From Paramecium pentaurelia (Eukaryota; Ciliophora; Oligohymenophorea; Peniculida; Parameciidae), in NCBI GenBank assembly GCA_905183005.1, contig CAJJDO010000080.1, forward strand, positions 248,001 through 312,000: DNA of 64,000 nucleotides, given 5' to 3'. Below are positions 1-12,354 of this stretch, piece after piece. Each line of letters starts with the position of its first letter. Position 1 is the stretch's first letter. A program made the position numbers and the translations under genes. The notes beneath the pieces were generated by a model. That model was not told where the DNA came from. It did no database searches and worked only from the letters and a program-made list of their open reading frames with translations.

Positions 1-2
1 CA

Positions 3-319
3 GCTGTCAAGATAATAATTGAAAAGAATTTAGAATACTAATACTATTCAATTTTAAATGAAAGTATATTACCTTATTTGGTTATCAATGATTACTATAA
101 TGAGAATGATGTAAGATTAATGATAAAACATATTATAAATTTAAAAAAAGGAAACTAGATTATAAACATTATATGCTAGGTATAAATATAATTAAATATT
201 AGATGTATTTATAGGAAATAGAAATGAATGAGATATTAATTTAGAATTGGATAACAAAAAACGAATATCAATATCATATGAAGTAGATAATATTAAAAAT
301 ATGCTATAATTCATTTTGA
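3..319 (+). CDS. 3' end of an unrecognised protein gene (5' part outside window)
   Basis: An open frame enters from the left edge and ends at TGA 317-319 after 97 codons, with one 23-nt intron at 180-202 (GTATAA...TTAG). Without the splice the frame meets a TGA soon after; with it the reading continues. The protein end is rich in Ile, Asn, Gln, Glu and Tyr and looks helical (for example LMIKHIINLKKG and QIILKICYNSF). I do not recognise a family. The amino-terminal part lies upstream of the window, so function cannot be judged. The next gene starts 81 bp downstream on the same strand. Confidence 0.6.
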
Positions 320-400
320 TTGTATAAATATAATTAATTAATATCATTTTATTTTCTACTTAAACTTATTTGATTAGATAATAATGTATTTGATAATTAA

Positions 401-1921
401 ATGTTTTTATTTATAATTTTATATATATCTGCAGGAAAAGATAGTTATTATTTAGGATCCATAAAACATACACTTTAACCAAATTAAACTTTTGAGCATC
501 AATTCTTTGATGTCAATCAAATTAAATCCCTTGATTTATACTTTCCTGATCCACCCTTTAGAATAATTAATGATGAAGATATGAATTGTTATTGGTCCAA
601 TTAAGCAATAGGACTTAAACCAGTTTAAACAATATAAATGAACATAAGCAATTCATTAGATTCTGATATAGTTTGTTTTGATGAATGCTACATTAGATAA
701 GGATAATTAATTTTTACAACTAAAAATTAAACAATTGATCTTCAATAATAAAATTTAAAATTATTAGTATTGCCTTCAGAAGGATAAATAATCTATTACA
801 ATGAAAAATTTGTTAGTGTTTTTGATACTATCAATATGAAAATAATAAATGAAAATATGCCTATTGATTTTACATTGAAATTAAAATAAAGTCTAATGAG
901 TTAATAACATATGTCAACTAAAATAATTTATTTATGTTTAGAAAATGGAGTATTTGCTTATAATGATGAATATTTTATAATAAATTAATATGGGACTAGA
1001 TGTAAATCAATAATAATACAAGATGATAATTTATTTATTGTAACAGATGCAATAGAAATTTATGATATAAATGATCCTTTTGAACCTATTTATTTATATT
1101 AATTTAACATAAGTGTTCATTATTTTGATATCTATTAGGATTATATGGCAGTTTTGGAATTATTAAATGAATAGAAAGGGAAATTGAGTTTATTTAAATT
1201 TAATTTTTAATTTGGATTAAATGAAATAGTTAATATTACATAAGAATCAGAAGGAACAATACAAGTGGATTCTTAAGATATTAGATTTGGATTGCTAAAT
1301 AAAGATATTGCTATTATAATTAATAAGGAGTAAATTAATTTGATAACTTTATAAACTAATTTTCATTAAAAATATAGACATAATAATGGTTTGGGATAAG
1401 CATAACACTTTTTAGATCCAGAAAATAAAATATTTATTAGAGATTCACAAATAATTTAAGTCAGTAATAATAGTTTAATATTTTATAATACAACAAGTCA
1501 AATTTATAATTTAGTATGTAATGCTCCTGTTGAGAATAAATTGAGGAAACATCTATTCTTTGGTATAATCAGAAGTGAAGAAAAATGTAGAAATACTAAA
1601 AAAGTAGATGAAAGATTCAAAGAACTTTTATCTAGAGAAAAGACTGATCCCAAAATACAATGTTATTATACTTTTTAATTAAGTGTAAATATTATACCAT
1701 TACAAACACATTGGTCTTTACAATCAAAAATTCTCTTATGTATATTCTTATTTCTACTTATCTTGCTTATATTTCAACAATTTAAGAATCAATAAGAAAA
1801 ACAAACTCTAAATAATTTGCAAAAGTTTGAATAATTAAATAGAATCAACCTCTAAAAATAAAAAATACGTATTACTCATGATGATGAAGAATAAAATAAT
1901 AATAAAATTGATTTTTATTGA
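401..1921 (+). CDS. Single-pass type I membrane protein with large ectodomain
   Basis: One intron-free frame of 506 codons with many TAA/TAG glutamines. It begins with a short hydrophobic signal-like segment (MFLFIILYISAG), continues as a roughly 420-residue region of beta-strand-like repeats (LFIVTDAIEIYDIN, IFIRDSQIIQVSNNSLIFY), then one transmembrane helix around residues 442-462 (ILLCIFLFLLILLIFQQF) and a charged, Gln/Lys-rich tail of about 45 residues. The ectodomain pattern suggests a beta-propeller-like fold, but no diagnostic motif was seen. Several Cys (residues 110-120 and 370-430) may form disulfides. Role unknown; a surface or endomembrane receptor-like protein is an inference. 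Confidence 0.7.
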
Positions 1922-2076
1922 CAATTCCATATAATTAATTATATCTTTTATAATTTGAATATTTTCATAATATGTATTATTTCATTTTTAATAACTAAAT
2001 AAATTATATATTATTATTCAATTACTTAAATGTACATACACAGATTCTTTTAAGAACATTAAAATTATTAATCTGA

Positions 2077-3986
2077 ATGGCTTATTCTTTAGCAAAGTTA
2101 TTCTCAAAGTAATTCTTTTTATCAAATATCAAAAGGGTTGTAACTCATACTTTTTTTAGAGACATCCAAGTGATTGGATAAGAAAATATTCCAAAAGTAA
2201 TTCCATTATTTTATTTATAGGATGGTCCTATTTTACTCTATGGAAATCATAACAATTAATTTATTGATCCATTAGTATCAATTTAAATCATCTTAGTTAA
2301 TTATATCCAATATGACTCGTAAGATCAATTTTATTGCAGCAGCAAAAGTAACATCTTCACTTATACATAGAGCATGAGAAAACCAATAATTGGAGATATA
2401 GGTAGAGCTTTAGGTGGTATTCCCGTTGAAAGACCTTAAGATTTGGCAAAAGTTGGAAGTGGTATTTTAAAGAAATTTGATGGAACATATTTATTCGGAG
2501 AAAATTCTTAGTTTACAAAATAATGCCAACTACATGATTCCATTCTTATACAAGGAGTAATATAATATATTATGCTAGATTGACACAATTATACTAGTAG
2601 TGGAAATTATTAGTGATACAAAAATTAAAGTGTAATGTGAAGATTCAAGTCAAGTTTACATTAAAGATAATAAATATAAAATTTAACCAAAAGTAGATCA
2701 ATCCTAAATGTTTGAATAAGTTTGGTTAGCTTTGAAACAAGGAAAATGTATTGGAATATTTCCAGAAGGAGGATCGCATGATAATACTACATTATTACCA
2801 TTGAAACCAGGAATATGCATCATGGCTTTAGGAGCTAGTTAAAAATATTCAACAAAAGTTAAATTATAACCTGTTGGATTAAATTATTTTAAAGGACATA
2901 AATTCAGATCCAAAGTTATTATTGAATTTGGAGTTCCTTATGAAATTAATTAATAACTAATTGATACTTATGCTGTTAATAAGAGATAAGCTATTAGTAA
3001 ATTATTATTAGAAATAGAATAGGTATTAATATTAAATATAATAGCAACTTAAATCAGTAACCATTTAAGCTCCAAGTTATTCTCATTTATCAGCTGTTAT
3101 GATAGGAAGATCTCTTTATTTACCAGATAGAACAAGGCTTTCTCCATAAGATCTTCTTTAACTTACAAAAAGGTTTACTTTTGTTTTAAATTTGGTTTAG
3201 ATTTTCATAGGCTTTTTATAAATTAAAAGATCATCCTGAAGTAACTTAAGCATTAACTGAAATCAAATTATATAATTATAAACTTAAAGCATTAGGTGTT
3301 AAAGATTGGGAAGTTATGAGAATGTAAAAGAGAATGTATTTGGATCTACAGATGATTGGATTTAATATATTCATGACTTTAATTTGTTTACTATTTGCAT
3401 TTCCTGGATATATCATGACAATTCCAATAACAATTGTATTAAATATGTATGCAGAAAAAGAAAGAAAAACTGCCTTAGCTGGATCTAAGGTTAAAATATC
3501 TGGAAAAGATGTTGTTGCTTCTTATAAAGTTTTGGCATCAATTATCATAGTTCCAATTGCAGTTATAATTTATACAATTCTATTTTATATATGGCTTATA
3601 GTTTACAATATAGTTGATCAAGAATCTACTGTAAAATATACTATCATTTTTTTATTAATGTGGCCACTTTACATTACTGCAATGATTCGTTCTAATGATG
3701 GTTTAATTAGACATGCAAGAAAAGTGAATAGTTAGATTCTATTCTATTTATATGAGAATAAGTATAAAAAATTAAAGATTTTAAGAGAAGAATTATAAAA
3801 TAAGGTATTAGACAACATTTGAATTATATTTAGATTAGAAAATTGGTTGATACTTTTGGAGAAGAAGTAGTTTAAGATTTTAGTCATCATAGAATAGTTC
3901 AAAAAAATTAATTATAATCACCAAAATCAGTTGCTGAATTAGATATTTAAAATGTATTTGAATCACTTTTAGAGTTGGGTATTTGA
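2077..3986 (+). CDS. Glycerol-3-phosphate/DHAP acyltransferase, yeast GPT2/SCT1-like
   Basis: Adds an acyl chain to glycerol-3-phosphate (or DHAP), the first step of glycerolipid synthesis, at the ER membrane. Spliced length is 579 aa. Acyltransferase motifs are visible: NHNNQFID (NHx4D-type block I), SMRKPIIGDIGRALGGIPVE (block II), FPEGGSHD (block III) and a block IV-like LQPVGLNYF. Two or three C-terminal membrane segments follow (MTLICLLFAFPGYIM, IIIVPIAVIIYTILFYIWLIVYNIV, FLLMWPLYIT), as in the fungal GPT2/SCT1 family. Seven introns: 2197-2220, 2275-2296, 2348-2370, 2557-2578, 3023-3044, 3173-3200 (starts GTTT) and 3805-3833. The first is 24 nt and has no in-frame TGA, so retaining it would keep the frame. 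The gene converges on the F-BAR gene with 35 bp between stops. Confidence 0.9.
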
Positions 3987-4021
3987 TTTAATATTATTTA
4001 TACATATTTATACATTTAAAA

Positions 4022-5978
4022 TCAATCCTTATTTAATTGTGAGAAAAATGAACTGATTTTCCCCATCATATTTTATTATTATTATTATTATTATTATGGT
4101 GGTTACTACTATTCTTAATCTGTTATCTAATTTTACTCTAATTATTATATTTAAGTCTATTTCTCTTATTAATCCTTCAATTATTTCTATTTTTCAAATC
4201 CTTCAATTGCATTCTATCATTAAGAATATATGTTATTTTTACAAATAAATCAGAAGATATTTCTTCATTCAATTCAAAAAAGGCCATAAATTTATACATA
4301 ATATCTTTAATTGCTCCAAATTTAAAATTAAAAAGAAGCATATTTTATGCCATTTGTGTAAGGATAGTTAAGATCATATTCTTTTCTGTTTAAATCTAAT
4401 CAAATATACTAATAATAGATAATTAAAAATACGTCAAAGATTTTTATCTTTATTATTATTCTTTAATTTATTCATAAATTTATTAAATAATACTAGTTTC
4501 CCACAAATCTCTATTTTCCCATATTTAAAGTTTAGAAAAATCATTTTAAATAAAATAACATTATGATTTACCATTTTCAATATTTTCCATATGAAATGTG
4601 AATGATAAATTCATTAATTATCTTGCTGTTCCAGCATCAAATGTATCAAGACACTAAAATAAATAAAATATAGAATACTATTTCTAATACTGAATTAAAT
4701 AAATTAACAGCATTTTAAAATGCAATAGGTCCAAGTCTAAATTTTGAAGTTGATCTTTTATTTTATAAAGCAATAATGACTAATTTTCTTAATTAATAAT
4801 CATCTTAAATCTTTTTTTTAAATTAATTGAATATTTCAATCTCAACTTTTTCTTCTTTCCAACAGTCATATACAATTTAAGCAGCATAATAGGCATTCTC
4901 TTATTTTTAATCTTCTTATTAAACATTTCCACCTTATTCAACTAATGAAATGATTTATTTAACTTTTTAATCATTATTCAATTATAATATTTCATCAAAT
5001 TCTTTAGAAAAGAATCTTTATAAACTATTGCTAATAAAAGAATTCAATTATATCAATTCTGTTTTTTCAAAAAGAGGAGGATTATCCAATTTTTAAGATT
5101 AGGCAAATTTTTAAACTTCTTCTTCTGGATGTATCTCATCTGTTTTTTCATTAATTTTATCTAAATCATATTAAACATTTTTAGAATGAGAGACTTCAAA
5201 AATCTATTATAATTTTATAATTATTTTATATATACAATTTATCTAATAAGAGTGTCTTTGAAAACTGTAATTCTTTTTTCTTCCTATTCTTACATTTGAG
5301 TTAGAATTGATTGAATTCTAGCTTTTGCTGTATCACAATTTGTATTATAATCTGCAACTGATTATTTATATCTTTATTCCATTTCTTATGATTCTTTGGT
5401 TACCTAAGAGACTTTTTAATTTTAGCTAAGTCTTTTTTTATCTGGATATTCTGATAGAAGATTATAGACAACCATTACAGTAGCATTTTATTCATATTCT
5501 CTCTTTTTTTGTCTGTAATCTGAAAAATACTAATTTTTAATATATATATAATTATACTCTTTTGTATTCAGAATTAAGAAATAGATGCTCTTTTTCTATT
5601 TTCTTAGCTTCATCTATCAATTTTTTTGATGAAGTATTTTATTATTAGATCAATTATTTTAATTGAACAATAAGATCTTCTTTTAATGATTAACATAATC
5701 CTTCTGCTTAACGTTATCTACTTGTACTTAGACATTTTAAACAATATATTGGTATTTTAAACATTCTAATAATTACTTATAATATTATACTATTGTTTAT
5801 CTTCAATTTTTGAGAGATTATTCACTAATTTTTCTAATGATTTTGCATATTTTTCTTCAATATTCACTCTTTCTTCAAAACTATCTATAATTTCTTCTAT
5901 AATTTTTCTGCCTTGTTGAGATTAATTAGCTATAAGTTAGAAATGTGAAAAAAATAAATCTGCGTAATTTGATTGCAT
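4022..5978 (-). CDS. F-BAR domain protein with SBF2-like C-terminal domain
   Basis: Spliced protein of 605 aa. The N-terminus matches an FCH/F-BAR start (GRKIIEEIIDSFEERVNIEE, then KYAKSLEKLVNN) and continues as a long helical coiled coil to about residue 240; such domains bend and bind membranes and link them to actin. Residues about 290-520 (RLGPIAFQNAVNLFNSVLE, ARQLMNLSFTFHMEN, LWETSIIQQIYEQI) resemble the helical SBF2/KIAA0513-type domain; this second call is tentative. The tail is glutamine-rich and encoded by a (TTA)n tract. Five introns: 5766-5790, 5530-5557, 5204-5235, 4654-4678, 4214-4242. The start ATG is only 25 bp below the TGA of the CK1 gene. Confidence 0.8.
4073..4097. repeat. 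(ATT)n microsatellite coding polyglutamine
   Basis: Eight tandem ATT units. On the minus strand they read TAA repeats and lie in frame near the end of the F-BAR gene, so under the ciliate code they encode a short poly-Gln run just before the last 17 residues. Length variation would change the Gln count without a frameshift. Confidence 0.85.
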
Positions 5979-6003
5979 TTATTTTATAAATAAATAATAT
6001 TTT

Positions 6004-7620
6004 TCAGAGATCTAATATAGATTTATGACGTCCCAGATTAGGAATTATGTTGGAAAACACAATATTAACTTCTTCATCTGCAATCTAATCAATATGATCA
6101 AAATCTCTATAATCATTATCTATTTCAAAAAATGCCATTTTTCTCTCTGTTTTAGTAGTTGCTTATTTGATAAATATCTTTTAATTTGGACTTGTTTCTC
6201 TTTCTTTTTTCTAAGTATCTACTGTATTATTTCTTTAATCTTTTCTTTCAGTAGGAAATCTCTTGAATTTATCAATCTAACTTATCTAATAATTATTAAT
6301 CTAACTAGTTCCAAAACTAGATATATTCTAACTTATATTCTTATTATCACATATATATTAATACTCTGCTTTATTTATTTTTAATATCAGGTGATAAAGA
6401 ATCTATTGCTTATTCCTTAAATGGTAAATTCAAAAATGAACTACCTTTTTGTTCTTAACCTTTATCCTCACTACTTTTACGAATATCAGAATCTACTCCT
6501 ATTTATATAAGTTTTTCTAATTATTATAAATAATACCTATTTTTTATTTTTATTAATTTGTCCATAATCTAGACTTACGTTTCTTGATCTCTGGAAATCT
6601 CTCCCATTCGTATTCCTATGTACCCAAGCCTTATTATGTATACTATTCCTATTGTAATTATTTCTAGAACAGTTCCTTTAGGAATTCATAATCAGGTTCA
6701 CCCTAAAAGTCAAGTCCACGAGCATAGATGAATAAATTCAAGAAACACTTAAATGATGATAATTAGGTTAAACTTTTGGCAATCCTTCACAAAGCTTTTC
6801 CAAAGTTATTTGTTATTTAAACTCTTTAATTTTCTAATACTTCTCAGACTTTGTGGTGGTATTCAAATTCATCCAAGGTAATTTCCCTTTGGCTAAATAG
6901 ACTAATACGTATCCCAAACTCTCAATATCATCTTTACGTGATTATTCCTTAGCTTTGATTTCATATTCACAATAAAATACATAAATGTGCTGTCAAACTA
7001 GCATATCTTGCTGTTCCTATAATTCCTTTCTTATCTATCTATGGTATATGATTTCCATTTTATTCTCTATAATACTTAGCTAATCCAAAATCAATTAAAT
7101 AAATTTTATCAACATCCTCATAACCTATACATATATTATCTGGTTTCATATCTCTATGAATTAAGTTTTTTGAATGTAATAATTTTAATCTATCAATTAA
7201 ACTTATTCCTATTCTGCACACAGTTGTCATACTAAATTTATAATTACTCTTCTTAAAAAGATGTTCTAAATTTTATCCTAAATATGTTTGCATAAAGTAA
7301 TTGTAATGTTCATCTCTCCCATAAAATACGATCTATGGAAAACCTTTATCGATTAGTATATTACCTTCAAATTCTTATACTTCTATTAAAACTTTTATTT
7401 CTTTCACTAATAAGCTCATTCCATTTGAATTCTCTTCTCTCTTCTCAAATTTAGTAGCAAATATATCTCCTGTCTCCAAATTTTCTGTCTTAAATATCAT
7501 ACCAAAACTCCCTTAACCAACTTTATCTATTAGTTTAAATTTCTATGCAATAATCTATCCAACAGATAATTTAAATGGGTTCTCTGAATGTGTAGTCGCG
7601 TGTTTTTTTGTGGATCTCAT
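6004..7620 (-). CDS. Casein kinase 1 family Ser/Thr kinase
   Basis: Spliced protein of 505 aa. Kinase landmarks: glycine loop KVGQGSFGMIFK, VAIK-type lysine in FATKFEK, catalytic loop LIHRDMKPDNICIG, DFG in LIDFGLAKYY, the CK1-specific signature GTARYASLTAHL, then SRKDDIESLGYVLVYLAKG-LPW. That replacement of APE by a SIN-like segment is typical of CK1. A Ser/Gln/Asp-rich tail of about 190 residues follows. Introns: 6953-6980, 6748-6773 (GTTT start), 6517-6536 (20 nt, shortest here) and 6340-6364. An extra 21-nt in-frame intron inside the N-lobe (near 7345) is possible, because removing it brings the kinase into better register. CK1 enzymes act in many ciliate signalling routes; the substrate cannot be inferred. 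Confidence 0.92.
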
Positions 7621-8545
7621 AATTATTTTTCAATCAATTATATATATATATATTTATAAATACTCATTAACAAATAAAGATATTCCTAAATTATATTATT
7701 TCTTTGATTAATAGAATATCTTCATATCCATTACTTATTTAATAAAAGTAATCTTTAGACTATAGATAATAAATCTATAAAAAAAAATTATAACAATTTC
7801 AACAAAAACAAAATGAAAATAATTCTCAACTATTAAAGTGTTTGTTTTAATCATTGAATATTTTTATATATATCTTACTATTAACAATTATGTTTTTTAT
7901 TATATATGATATATATATTATAAACAATAATAAACTTTGATATCATAAATACGTTATAAATTATTTTTAGGTTTTAAGTTAATGCTAAAGCAAAGAATTA
8001 AATGTTAATCTTACAAGTGATATTTATTGATCAATTGATTATGTAAATTAAATTAACATAAAAATGGTCAATCATTTAAACAAGTATTTAGAATTATTAA
8101 CTTAAACATAAAGTGAATTATTTTAAATCTATGTTTTATAATTTTCATATAACAATTATTTTCTGCTATTGAAAGTAGATTATTTAATAAGTTAAGTGAT
8201 AATTAAATTAGGATGTTTTTAATTTATAGAAAATATAATACAGATATGAAATAATGTATGTTATAAACTATCTTTGGAAAATTAAGATATGTGTATTATT
8301 TAAAGAAGAATTTTGAAAATTTTAAAGATATAGGTATTATCAAAAAGAAGGATAAAGGAATTCCAACTGATTTATTTTAGATTTCTTGAATGCATGTACC
8401 TTATTCTTAATAAAAATGAATAACTAGATGAATAAGAGAAAATTGATATATTCACTATATAATTGGAAGATCTATAATGTTATATTAAATATGTTTTTGA
8501 TTATAATGGTTTATTATTTTATATATTCATAAATATATATATAAA
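7621..8545. other. Gene-poor spacer with a possible decayed or intron-dense small gene
   Basis: Very AT-rich, with a TA-repeat run around 7639-7653 just upstream of the CK1 start. From about 8065 to 8549 an ATG-led reading (MVNHLNKYLELLTQ...) breaks after about 65 codons and a coding-like stretch (FLECMYLILNKNEQLDEQEK) reappears in another frame. I could restore one frame only with two introns of 34-35 nt and unusual starts. It may be a pseudogene, a diverged gene, or chance, since only TGA stops translation here. It ends overlapping the ATG of the cyclin gene. Confidence 0.35.
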
Positions 8546-10600
8546 ATGAAAAAATGGGATGATGATTTTCGAATGAAGAGTTATGTAAATAAGATTCAGA
8601 ATGCAAAGTCTACAGTGCCTAGCAACCAAAAAAAAAACATTAAAAGTATGTATAGATAAACACTATATAATAGAACAAATAAATAGGGATACGGAATTCA
8701 GTAGTCATGCATCTTATAGATCTGATTTAACGGATGTCAAGGAAAGTTTGTTGTTCAAGTAAGTTAAGGATATATTAATATTAGATAGTTAGTTGAATAC
8801 AATTTATAATAATACACAAATAAATTATTATTGAGAGGTTATATAGGCGGATTATAAACATTAGCTCAATAACCTATAGAATCATAAAATCTAGTATTGC
8901 AAGAGATTAAATTACTACCTGGGCATAAATAGAAATTTTAAGATTTGTTTAAATTTTTAAACGATCATTTTGATCCTCACAATTATAATGGCCAATCTTC
9001 CTTAACACCAATTAACAATAAATAAAGCAGAAATACAATGCCAGGATAATAAAATTCTCATGGAAAATTTGAACAAACTAGAGATACTTATGTTGAAATA
9101 CTAAAACCTGTTAATAGACGTTCTTCTTTAAAACATTTCTCACCTCTTTAAGATATAGGAGTAATTAAACCAAGAGTTTTACCAAAATTAGAGAAACGTA
9201 TTATAAATGGAAATAATGATAAAAGTCCTTAATTTAATGATACATTATCAAAATAATTAATTCTCAATTCAGAAACCATTCATGGGAGTTCTTTATCAAT
9301 AACTAAAGATATTCCTAAACCATTATCAAAAACAATTAATCATCCTGTTGTAAAAATTAAATAAACTAAAAAGAAGAAATCTATGATTAAGTAAAATAAT
9401 GATAAAGACAATAAATTATTAAAGAAATTATTATAAATCAATTCAAAAAATAGTATTGGAGCAGAAATTCATTTATAGTAAGATTAGATTTAATTGATGT
9501 ATTAATCATTTGATAATGGAAAATTAGCTTCAACTCTTATCAATATTGATATTGAAGAGATTAGTTATTGTGTAGGAATTACTCTATAAAAAATGATATC
9601 GGTTGTTGATTTAGAGTAATAGAGATATCTCGAAAATGAAATCTAAGAAATTCAGTAAGCAATTTTTAAAGAGTCTGATTAATATTAGGAAATAGAATCC
9701 AGATGTATTAATTCATAATAATCATAATAATAGTAGATAGAGATAGAGATAGTGAGGATTGTAGAGAAGATGAAAATAATGATCAGACAGTCAATATGTC
9801 TAAAGTAGATGAGACAATTTGTTAAGATTACTTAAGAGAAGCAATAATAGAACCTGAAATAACAGATTAATATTATGGTAATGAAGATGTTGCAACTGAA
9901 TAGTTTTAAAAATTAGATCAAAGTGAATAATCAAAATTATAGACAGAATAAGAATAATAGGATTATATTTAAGATTAAGATAATAAGTATTATTAATTAA
10001 AAATATTTTAATAGTTATTAAATTTCTAAATCCTATTTTTCAGTTGATACAACTTATAATTTAGAAGATTATCTTTTGTTTAATAAAGTTTTTGTTGATA
10101 AAACTATGTCTAATTATATTCCTAATGTTGATATTATACAAAATTATTGTAAAAATATTATGACAACTACTAAAATGGAAAGAGAAGTAGCAATCATCTC
10201 AATGATTTATATTAATAGATTGCTAAATTATAATTAAGGCTTAGAAATTAATTGTTTAAATTGGCAAAAAATATTATTTACTGCATTAGTTATGGCATCA
10301 AAAATATGGGATGATGAATCTTTTGAAAATAATAATTTTGCAAAAGTGCTTCCCCAATTTTCCACTGTACAAATAAATGAAATGGAAAGAGTATTCTTGA
10401 AATTCATAGAATATCATCTCTATGTTAACTCTGGGGAATATGCTAAACAATATTTCATCTTAAGAACTTATGCTGATAAAAAATAAAGAAGTTATGCTCT
10501 AAAATAATTAGATATCTCAACTGTTTTAAAATTACAAAGAGGAGGTTAACAACAAATTTCAAAGCAGTAATATTTAAATACTTAAAATAAAAGCTTTTGA
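8546..10600 (+). CDS. Cyclin Y-like protein with long Gln/Asn-rich N-terminus
   Basis: Spliced protein of 647 aa. The last about 200 residues carry a cyclin box strongly like cyclin Y (CCNY): MEREVAIISMIYINRLLNY, LNWQKILFTALVMASKIWDD, ESFENNNFAKVLPQF, INEMERVFLKFIEYHLYV. In animals cyclin Y activates the PCTAIRE/PFTAIRE CDKs (CDK14/16) at membranes; the same partner type is inferred here. The about 430-residue leader is low complexity (Ser, Asn, Gln, Lys), so is probably disordered and regulatory. Introns: 8646-8673, 8759-8784, 9705-9733, 9987-10014. No myristoylation glycine at position 2, unlike animal cyclin Y. Confidence 0.88.
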
Positions 10601-10991
10601 AGATTACTCTATATTTTAATTGTATATATATTTATTTTTTATAACATTTAATACATATTTCTTTTTTAATTATTATTACTATAATTCTATTCCTATTATA
10701 AATATCCTTAACCTTTTTGGTTTTTAATATATATAAATATCTACAGAATATACTTAATCATTAACATTAAAAATCCATCATTACAAATTAATCAATAAAA
10801 TTCTTAATAATAATATTTAGATTCAAAATCAAACAATTTAATTCAAGAATTTTTCCATTCTATTTATTCAAGTTATTTACTCTTTTTATTACTTCTCTTT
10901 ATAATTTTTATATGATTTATTTTATCCATTTTATCAACTGATACTTTCTTAAATTTATTTTACTATAATTATTTATATATAATCAATAATA
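10601..10991. other. Intergenic, no gene supported
   Basis: About 390 bp of A/T-rich sequence between two same-strand genes. A short minus-strand reading from about 10930 (MDKINHIKIIKRSNK...) meets a TGA soon and gives no family resemblance. Nothing else is supported. Confidence 0.6.
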
Positions 10992-11805
10992 ATGGATAAT
11001 ACAGATTAAGTAAACTTTACTTTATTAGATATTAGTCCATATCAGTTGATGAAGAATTTTGTGATAAAAATCTATTTAATCACTATCAAAAAACGAGAAG
11101 AGAAAATACAAAATAAAATCCAAAAATTCATCTTTAAGACTATTAACTTAATACTATTAACAGATATCATATAGGATATCTAGATCATCCTCACATTAAA
11201 TCTAGTAAAATTATAATCCCTAATAAATACGAGCTCAAAACATTTCAATCAATAAGCTTCAATTAAAAAAGCACAACTTGTAGAAGCCAGTCTGTTAGGA
11301 ACTCGAAAAAACTAAAGAGCCTCTCAACAGAAATTCGACAGTTTTAGATTTAAAGTCCAAAAATATGTTTTTTCAGAGGCAGTCAGGCTTAGGTAAACTT
11401 AAGCCGATCGTACAAAAATAAATGCTAGTAAATCCAATCTCTTAGACATAAAGATTAACTACTAAAAAAAATACAGAAACCCCTGTTATTGAAGTATGCA
11501 GCAATAATTTCACTGAACAAAAGCCAGCGTCTTTTCGTTATAATGATCTACAATTAAGTCAATATTTAGAAGAATTTAAATTACTAAAGTAAGAAACTCT
11601 TACAAATGTGATATTACCTCATATCTCATATAAAACAAATAGAAACTAAAATAATCACACTTAAACAACAAATAGACAATAAACTAATAATCATTATTAT
11701 AATAGTATACTTCAAAAAAATAAAGTTAAATAAAGATAAACTCATATAGAATCATAAAAACAGAACCTAACTCTAAGTGGATGGAGTGATTATTCAAACA
11801 AATGA
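10992..11805 (+). CDS. Unrecognised basic, Asn/Gln/Ser-rich protein
   Basis: Reads as about 253 aa after a clear 26-nt intron (11010-11035) and a second junction near 11370-11395. For the second, 20-, 26- and 32-nt GT...AG choices all keep the frame; the 26-nt one gives the length quoted. Segments such as SVDEEFCDKNLFNHYQKTRR and ASFRYNDLQLSQYLEEF look like real coding, but composition is dominated by Lys, Asn, Gln and Ser, and no domain is recognised. Probably largely disordered. Confidence 0.55.
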
Positions 11806-11932
11806 TTTATTTTCTATATTATTTATTTAAAGAAAAAACTTGATTGTTGAAATATTAATATATCTTCTTTTATTGGGAATTTATAGGTATTTCCAATTAT
11901 TCATAAAATCATTAAAAAAATAATTTATTATA

Positions 11933-12329
11933 ATGAATCCAGCTTAAAGTATTGCCTAACAATTTCTATAATAATACTATTAGACATTGATGACTAATAA
12001 AATGGCTTTGATTTAATTTTACACCAATGCATCTATTATGACATATGGTAACATATTTGTATTATTATCATCAAGGTGGAGAACTATACAATGGTTTAAA
12101 AGCAATTAATGAAAAATTAGAATCATTAGCATTTCAAAAGATTGTATATAAAATTGACGATATGGATGTTTAACCAGGAGCAGTTTAGAATTCTTTATTC
12201 CTTTTTGTTACAGGTTCATTGCAAATGGATGATTCAGATGCATTTAAATTCTCTCAGAGTTTTCAGATCCTTCCTAATGGTTAAGGAGGATTATACGTAC
12301 ATAATGATATTTTCAGATTGGTTTATTGA
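11933..12329 (+). CDS. NTF2: Nuclear transport factor 2 (NTF2)
   Basis: 122 aa after removal of a 28-nt intron (12048-12075), the normal NTF2 size (about 125). Landmarks in order: IAQQFLQQYYQTLMTNK, FYTNASIMTYGGELYNG, LESLAFQKIVYKI, VTGSLQMDDSDAFKFSQSF and the terminal HNDIFRLVY, equivalent to the NDMFRLALHNFG end of animal NTF2. NTF2 carries RanGDP into the nucleus and binds FG-nucleoporins. The protein stops right after this block, so it is not a G3BP- or Mex67-type fusion. The next gene begins 25 bp after the TGA. Confidence 0.9.
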
Positions 12330-12354
12330 AATATTAATAATAAAATTATTAAAA

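Noticed and set aside
6025..6384. 119-codon plus-strand open frame
   Set aside because: It lies antisense to the CK1 tail and its intron and gives a low-complexity Ile/Phe/Ser-rich product; only the minus frame has conserved motifs.
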